Position numbers and translations under genes: made by a program. Under the pieces are notes generated by a model, which did not search any database, was not told the origin of the DNA, and worked only from the letters and a program-made list of their open reading frames with translations. This document shows, in pieces, positions 58,606-64,000 of a stretch of DNA of 64,000 nt (position 1 is the stretch's first letter; each line of letters begins with the position of its first letter). Origin of the DNA: Callorhinus ursinus (lineage: Eukaryota; Chordata; Mammalia; Carnivora; Otariidae); the NCBI RefSeq assembly GCF_003265705.1, contig NW_020312904.1, positions 5,738,940-5,802,939 of the forward strand. Reading direction: 5' to 3'.

Positions 58606-59168
58606 GGAAGTGACTCTTGAAAGCAGAGAGTCAGATTCAAAGGACTGACCCTTGGGGCCGTGTGTGTTCCCTCACTTTTGCAAGGAGTAGGCATTGTTTG
58701 CCTCCTGTGTCCAGTGGGCTCAGTACTGGAGATAATGGTGCCGGCCAAAGGGACTGTGAGCGTTCTTGTAAGTGCTCACACCTAAACCTAGAAAGAGTTG
58801 GTGGGATGAGAAGGAAGCAGGTGATGAAGAGAGTCCTCACCTTGCACACTTACAGAAGGAAAGTAGACAAAGAATGAATACGCAAGGTAGGAAGTTCTGT
58901 GTGCCGGCAAAGATGGCAGGGGAGGTATTCAGAAGGTTCATTGGAGGGAAAAGGCGATGAGAATGGCTTCCTGGGGGAGGTGGCCTTTGAATTGCACCTT
59001 TGTGATTGGCGGAGCTGGATGAGAAGCAGCGGGGAGAGCACCACAGCTGTGCATGTGTGCAGAACAGCAAGGAGGTGGGGTGTTCGGCTGAAGCAGGGGG
59101 CGTGTGAAGTGAAGGAGTGACAGGGAGGCCCCAAAAGTCCAATGGGAGTCAAAAAGTAATAGAATTCA

Positions 59169-59357
59169 GGGCGCCTGGGTGGCTCAGTTGGTTAAGCGAG
59201 TGCCTTCGGCTCAGGTCATGATCCTGGAGTCCTGGGATTGAGTCCCGCATCGGGCTCCCTGCTCAGCAGTGAGTCTGCTTCTCCCTCTGACCCTCCCCTC
59301 TCTCATGCTCTCTCTATCTCATTCTCTCTCTCAAATAAATAAAATCCTTAAAAAAAA
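59169..59357 (+). mobile_element. SINEC
   Basis: Sense copy with AATAGAATTCA repeated on both sides. Confidence 0.95.
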
Positions 59358-60395
59358 GGCAATAGAATTCAGAAGTATTTATCACAATAAGAAAAGAACT
59401 CAAGGCATCTCGTGCCACGCTCTTGTTCGGCAGAATACGCGGTTTTGCTGTGTTCCCAAACTCTCTCTCGGTCCTGCGTTGTGTACATTTTGCCTGTGTG
59501 TTAATTTTGTTTTAGGTACGAACCCGAAGCAGGAGTCCCTGAAGCTGAAGCGAAATTGGCTGTGCCTGTTGGCTCCAGAAGTACCTATGGTGGGTCCAGC
59601 CTGAGAGGTTGGTTTTCTTAGCGCCCATGGTCCCAGATGGCAGAAGTGGGGGTGGGGGGACAGCAAGAAAACCTCACCTCGGAGGCTCCATGTCGTGCTC
59701 CATAAAGTGAGGATGAGAGTATCTGCCCTTCTCTGCCTTATTGGGTTCGGGGATCATACCCGGGAAGCATTTTCTGACTGTTAAAGCACAGCCCCATTAG
59801 TGCCCTTGCTGGGTCACCCCGGGTGGCTCAGCGTCTATGCCAGGTGGCCGTGCACTGAGACGTGGGATTTCAGCCGGGGAGGGCTTGTGGGGGATGATGG
59901 TGGTGGTGTGGACATTGTCTGCCTGGGGGGTGGTTCTCCCCCCAAATACCCGAGCCTGCAGTTGGACTCTAGGGGGCAGAGTTGGAGCAGGATTGGGCAG
60001 GGCTGCCGGGCTGTGGGGGCTGAAGTCAGGTAGAGAACCGGTAAACTCGCTGGGGCTCCGCGGCGGGTTTGGACACTGGCTGGGGTTAGCTCGGTGAGGG
60101 CGTTATGGGGTGACAGTGCGTGGGGATTCCGTTCCTGTGATGCTTCTTCCAGCATTTCTGTGAGGCAGCTGCTGACTTTCCACGTTAACAGCCTCATATT
60201 GTTACAGGACAACATCTCGTTCTGCAGAGAGCGATTCTGTGTATTCCTTACCTTGGTCGACCCTGTGGGCATGGTCATCATCCTGATGAAGGCCAGGTTC
60301 AGAGGGAGGCAGTGGACTGTGTGAAAAGAGGTAGCACTTCAGAGTAGGGTCACCTGGCTCAAATCAGGGCTCCATGACTCCCTTCAGTCTGATTC

Positions 60396-60600
60396 TTTTT
60401 TTTTTTTTTTTTAAGATTTTATTTATTTATTTGACAAAGAGAGACACAGCCAGAGAGGGAACACAAGCAGGGGGAATGGGGGAGGGAGAAGCAGGCTTCC
60501 CGCTGAGCAGGGAGCCTGATGCGGGGCTCGATCCCAGGACCCTGGGATCATGACCTGAGCCGAAGGCAGACGCTTAATGACTGAGCCACCCAGGCACCCC
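60396..60600 (-). mobile_element. SINEC
   Basis: Antisense copy ending CCACCCAGGCACCCC. Confidence 0.92.
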
Positions 60601-60644
60601 GAGTCTTAACCTTTGAGCCTCAGCTTCCAAATCCATAAAGGGGG

Positions 60645-60875
60645 GGTGATTGCAACAGTAATACCAAATATTTTTTGAGTGCTTTCTCCGTGCCGGACAC
60701 TGTTCTCACTGTTCACTCATTTAATCCTCATTGTAACCAGGTGAGATGGGTAGATACTGTTGGTACAAATAAGGAAACAGAAGTTCAGAGAGGTTAAGTA
60801 ACTTGTCCAGAGTCACACAGCTCATCATGAGTTTTGGAACTGGGCCTCAAACTCAAGTCCCACCTCTGCGACACT
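60645..60875 (-). mobile_element. MIR, nearly full length
   Basis: TTTGAGTGCTTTCTCCGTGC, TTAATCCTCATTGTAACC, AGAGAGGTTAAGTAACTTG and CTCAAACTCAAGTCCC in antisense order. Confidence 0.75.
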
Positions 60876-61749
60876 GCCATTGCTGGGCGGGGTGAGGAGG
60901 CAGTGGGCTGATTTTGTGTGAAAGCTCCATGGGAGTGCCTTCTCTCTCCCTCTCCCGAGGCAAGGCAAACCTGGGTCCCCATCTTTTAACTTTCTCTAAG
61001 TCACACAGTGGTGCTGACAGGCCCCAGGCCATAGTCAGTCAGTCTGAATGGAGCATCTACCACATGCCGGGCGCAGGGCTAGGCCCTGGGCCCAAAGCAG
61101 CGAAGAAGAAAGCCAGCTCCCTGCCTCTGGCAGCGGCAGGGGTGCAGGAGTACCGAACGGCTGTGTACTGGGTCTGGAGTCAGGGAGGCTTTGTGGAGGA
61201 AGTAACGTTCCCTAATGCTGGCAGATGAGTGGGCAGCCGCTTTGCCAGGCCTTGAGGGAGGGGGAGTGCCACAGGCACAGACACCCACCCAGCATGTGCC
61301 AAGGCCCTGAGGCAGAGTGTGGGCAGAGAAGTCCAGTGTGGCGAGAACACAGCAGGTGAAGGAGAAGCAGGTGAGGGCCAGGGGTCTGTGTATCTTAAGT
61401 GCACTGGGGAGCCACGGAGGCTAGTAAATGGGAGTGATGTGGTCAGATAAACACTTAAAGGTCACCTGCACTTACAGAGAGTGACTTGGAGCAGGGCAGA
61501 GGAGGAAGCAGGGAGGTGGCGGCACTGGATGGGAATGAGGGTGCTCATGTTGGGATAGGCTCCCACCCATCCTTCGGGAGCCAGCTCCAGGGCCCTCTGC
61601 TGAGGGCGGTCTTCCCCAGCTACCCTGCGTAGGCCACCTCCGGCCTCGGCTCTCACAGTCCAGGTGCTGCCTCTGCCTCGTGGCTCCTGTCACAATGGCG
61701 ATGCACATCGGGTAGTAACTGTTTGATCGCTGCCTTCCCCCCAGTAGGC

Positions 61750-62146
<397 letters not shown>

Positions 62147-62879
62147 TAAGTGGAAAAAGCAGGATTTGATTGTTTTTCCCGAAGCCTGCTTGTCAGTCTT
62201 GGGAAAGCTGGTAGCCCAGGTGCTGGCTGCGTTCGAGAGGGGCGCCTCCCATTGCACATCTTCCACCCCAAGGCTCCTCAGGAGCACACGACGAGAAAGC
62301 CCTTTGTTTGTCCACGTTGTGGAGTGTTCCCACACTCCCATTTATCAGCCCGGCATCAGAAGTCCTGGGACGTTTCCGCACAAGCTGGCATGGCTCAGAC
62401 AGCCAGGGTTTGGGTGAGAAGCCAGAGCCCCTCCGGCTGGCGTTCTTAGTCAGTGCCTTTGCCCAGCGCCGGGGAAGGGGGCTGTGGAGCGGGGATCTGT
62501 GCCTCCCTTCGCTTCCTCGGGTGCCAGTGGGACTGGTTAACAACAGCTGAAAAGTGAGTGACACGAGGAGTGGGGAGGCGGGGCTCGGCACTGAGCCCCT
62601 GGTGGCGCTTCACCCAACTGGAAACACGGGGGGTTGTCCTAGACTCCTGCCCCACCCTGCCTCCCCCCTCTTCATGGGGTGAGGTCCTGTGTCCTCCTTT
62701 GTCCAGGCCTGGGCTGCGCCCTGCCTCGGGGCGGCCTCTACCCTCTGGCAGTGTTATATGCCAAAACACAGCCTCCCATGGTTGCCTCTGCCATCCCCAA
62801 CCCTCTTCAGTTCCTATGCCCGGAACGTTGGGTGAATCTTTGAGGGAGGGAGAGCTGGTGGGTCTCTGGAGGCTTTTTT

Positions 62880-63064
62880 TTTTTTTTCCTTTTAAGATTT
62901 TATTTTTTTGTCAGAGAGAGAGCACAAGCAGGGGGAGCGGCAGGCAGAGGGAGAAGCAGGCTCCCGCTGAGCAAGGAGCCCAGTGTGGAACTCGATTCCA
63001 GGACCCCGAGATCATGACCTGAGCTGAAGGCAGATGCTTAACTGACTGAGCCATCCAGGCGTGC
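62880..63064 (-). mobile_element. SINEC with perfect 14-bp target-site duplication
   Basis: CTGGAGGCTTTTTT at 62866-62879 and 63065-63078. Confidence 0.95.
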
Positions 63065-63289
63065 CTGGAGGCTTTTTTACCCTATGCATCCATCCGCCCT
63101 CCCTGAGATCCGCTCCCTGCTGCTGCCTTGAGAGATGTTACTCGGCCTCTTTCCAGCCACTTCCTTCTCTCTCATGCCCCAGTGCAGCGGTCGGCACTTT
63201 TTCCCCAGTTGACCTTCTAAGACATTCTTGCTTCTGCAACTTTGTGAAGCCTGTGCTTTCTGCCCCCTCAGCCCAGGCTCGAGAGGTGC

Positions 63290-63480
63290 AGTGCACCTGG
63301 CGGTTAGATGTGCAGACCCCGGAGCCAGGTCATGCCTGGCTTCCCAGCCTGGCTCTCCCACTGCTGTCTGTGTGGCCATTAGCAAAGGACTTGACCTTTC
63401 TCTGCAAATACGGTTGTTTGAAGTTTGAATGAGTCAGTAAAGCACAGAGCGTGGCATGTGACGGGTGCTCCGTAAGCATG
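63290..63480 (+). mobile_element. MIR
   Basis: Sense MIR: GTGTGGCCATTAGCAAAGGA, AGAGCGTGGCATGTGACGGG and TGCTCCGTAAGCATG. Confidence 0.5.
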
Positions 63481-63977
63481 TGCCGGCGCTGTCTGCAGGC
63501 CCCAGCACACGAGCTGCCTGCGCCGGAGGCTGCCGTATCTCTCCTGATGGCCCAGCCTGCTTTCTCAGCTGTCATGCAGTGAATGCTACGTGCCATGATT
63601 TGTGATTTCCCCGCCTCTGCCCTCATTACGTGTGACTGCGAGCCTCATGACAGTGAGGACCTTGTCTGGCTTACTCCAGCATCCCAGAGCCTGGCATTGG
63701 CCCCGATGCAGAGTAGACTGGCCCCCAGCTTCCATCTCCAGCAGTGATTAGAGGGATGACCCTTTCTTTGCTCCTGTAGCAGTTTAAGGTACCCGTGCTT
63801 TAAACCAAAACCTAATTTCTCTTGAGGAGCATGTAATGCTGGCAGAAAGAAATGCAGCCCCCGTGTGTGGTTTGGCATCACATTTATATTCTTCTCTAAA
63901 GTAGAATAAAATAATACAGCCAGAGCTCTGCTTCCCTAGGAGCTCTGAAAGAAAGGCTGAATAAGAGTGTTTTATCA

Positions 63978-64000
63978 GGGCGCCCGGGTGGCTCAGTCGG
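63978..64000 (+). mobile_element. SINEC head, cut by the window end
   Basis: GGGCGCCCGGGTGGCTCAG followed by TCGG. Confidence 0.9.

Overview
This is nuclear DNA of a placental mammal, almost certainly a carnivoran and probably an arctoid (bear, seal, mustelid or raccoon group). About 50 copies of the carnivore tRNA-derived SINE (SINEC/CAN-SINE) are scattered on both strands. Ancient mammalian repeats (MIR, L2, MER5A, MER20, MaLR LTRs, old L1) fill much of the rest. Almost all long open frames are chance frames in GC-rich or repeat DNA. The real coding content is about 1.2 kb in eight coding exons.

Three genes can be read directly. Their order and orientation match, in reverse complement, the human 22q13.2 block TTLL1-BIK-MCAT. 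(1) MCAT, + strand: only its last two coding exons lie here (2492-2709 and 6365-6775). They encode the C-terminal half of mitochondrial malonyl-CoA:ACP acyltransferase, including the catalytic-His motif. (2) BIK, - strand, is complete: a non-coding first exon in a CpG island with a TATA-like box (27671 to about 27735), four coding exons (14915-15048, 13348-13455, 12520-12637, 11837-11923) and a poly(A) signal near 11435. The joined reading frame is open and gives a 148-residue BH3-only protein with a C-terminal membrane anchor. MCAT and BIK converge tail to tail. (3) TTLL1, + strand: a CpG-island promoter with a probable non-coding first exon ending at 52643, and the first coding exon at 62033-62145. 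The rest of the gene lies beyond the window. BIK and TTLL1 diverge from promoters about 25 kb apart.

Between BIK and TTLL1 lies a processed pseudogene of NDUFA1 (minus strand, about 45378-45757). It is flanked by 14-bp target-site duplications and broken by one extra base in an A-run.

The remainder is intron and intergenic DNA crowded with SINEs, several nested inside one another with readable target-site duplications, plus L1 3' ends, MaLR solo LTRs, DNA-transposon fossils, microsatellites and long G tracts. I see no operon-like system, CRISPR array or undescribed multi-gene system. The points most worth checking are the altered BIK regulatory segment, the shortened MCAT C terminus, a near-canonical RFX X-box and a perfect NRF1 site at the TTLL1 promoter, the NDUFA1 retrocopy and the layered SINE insertions.
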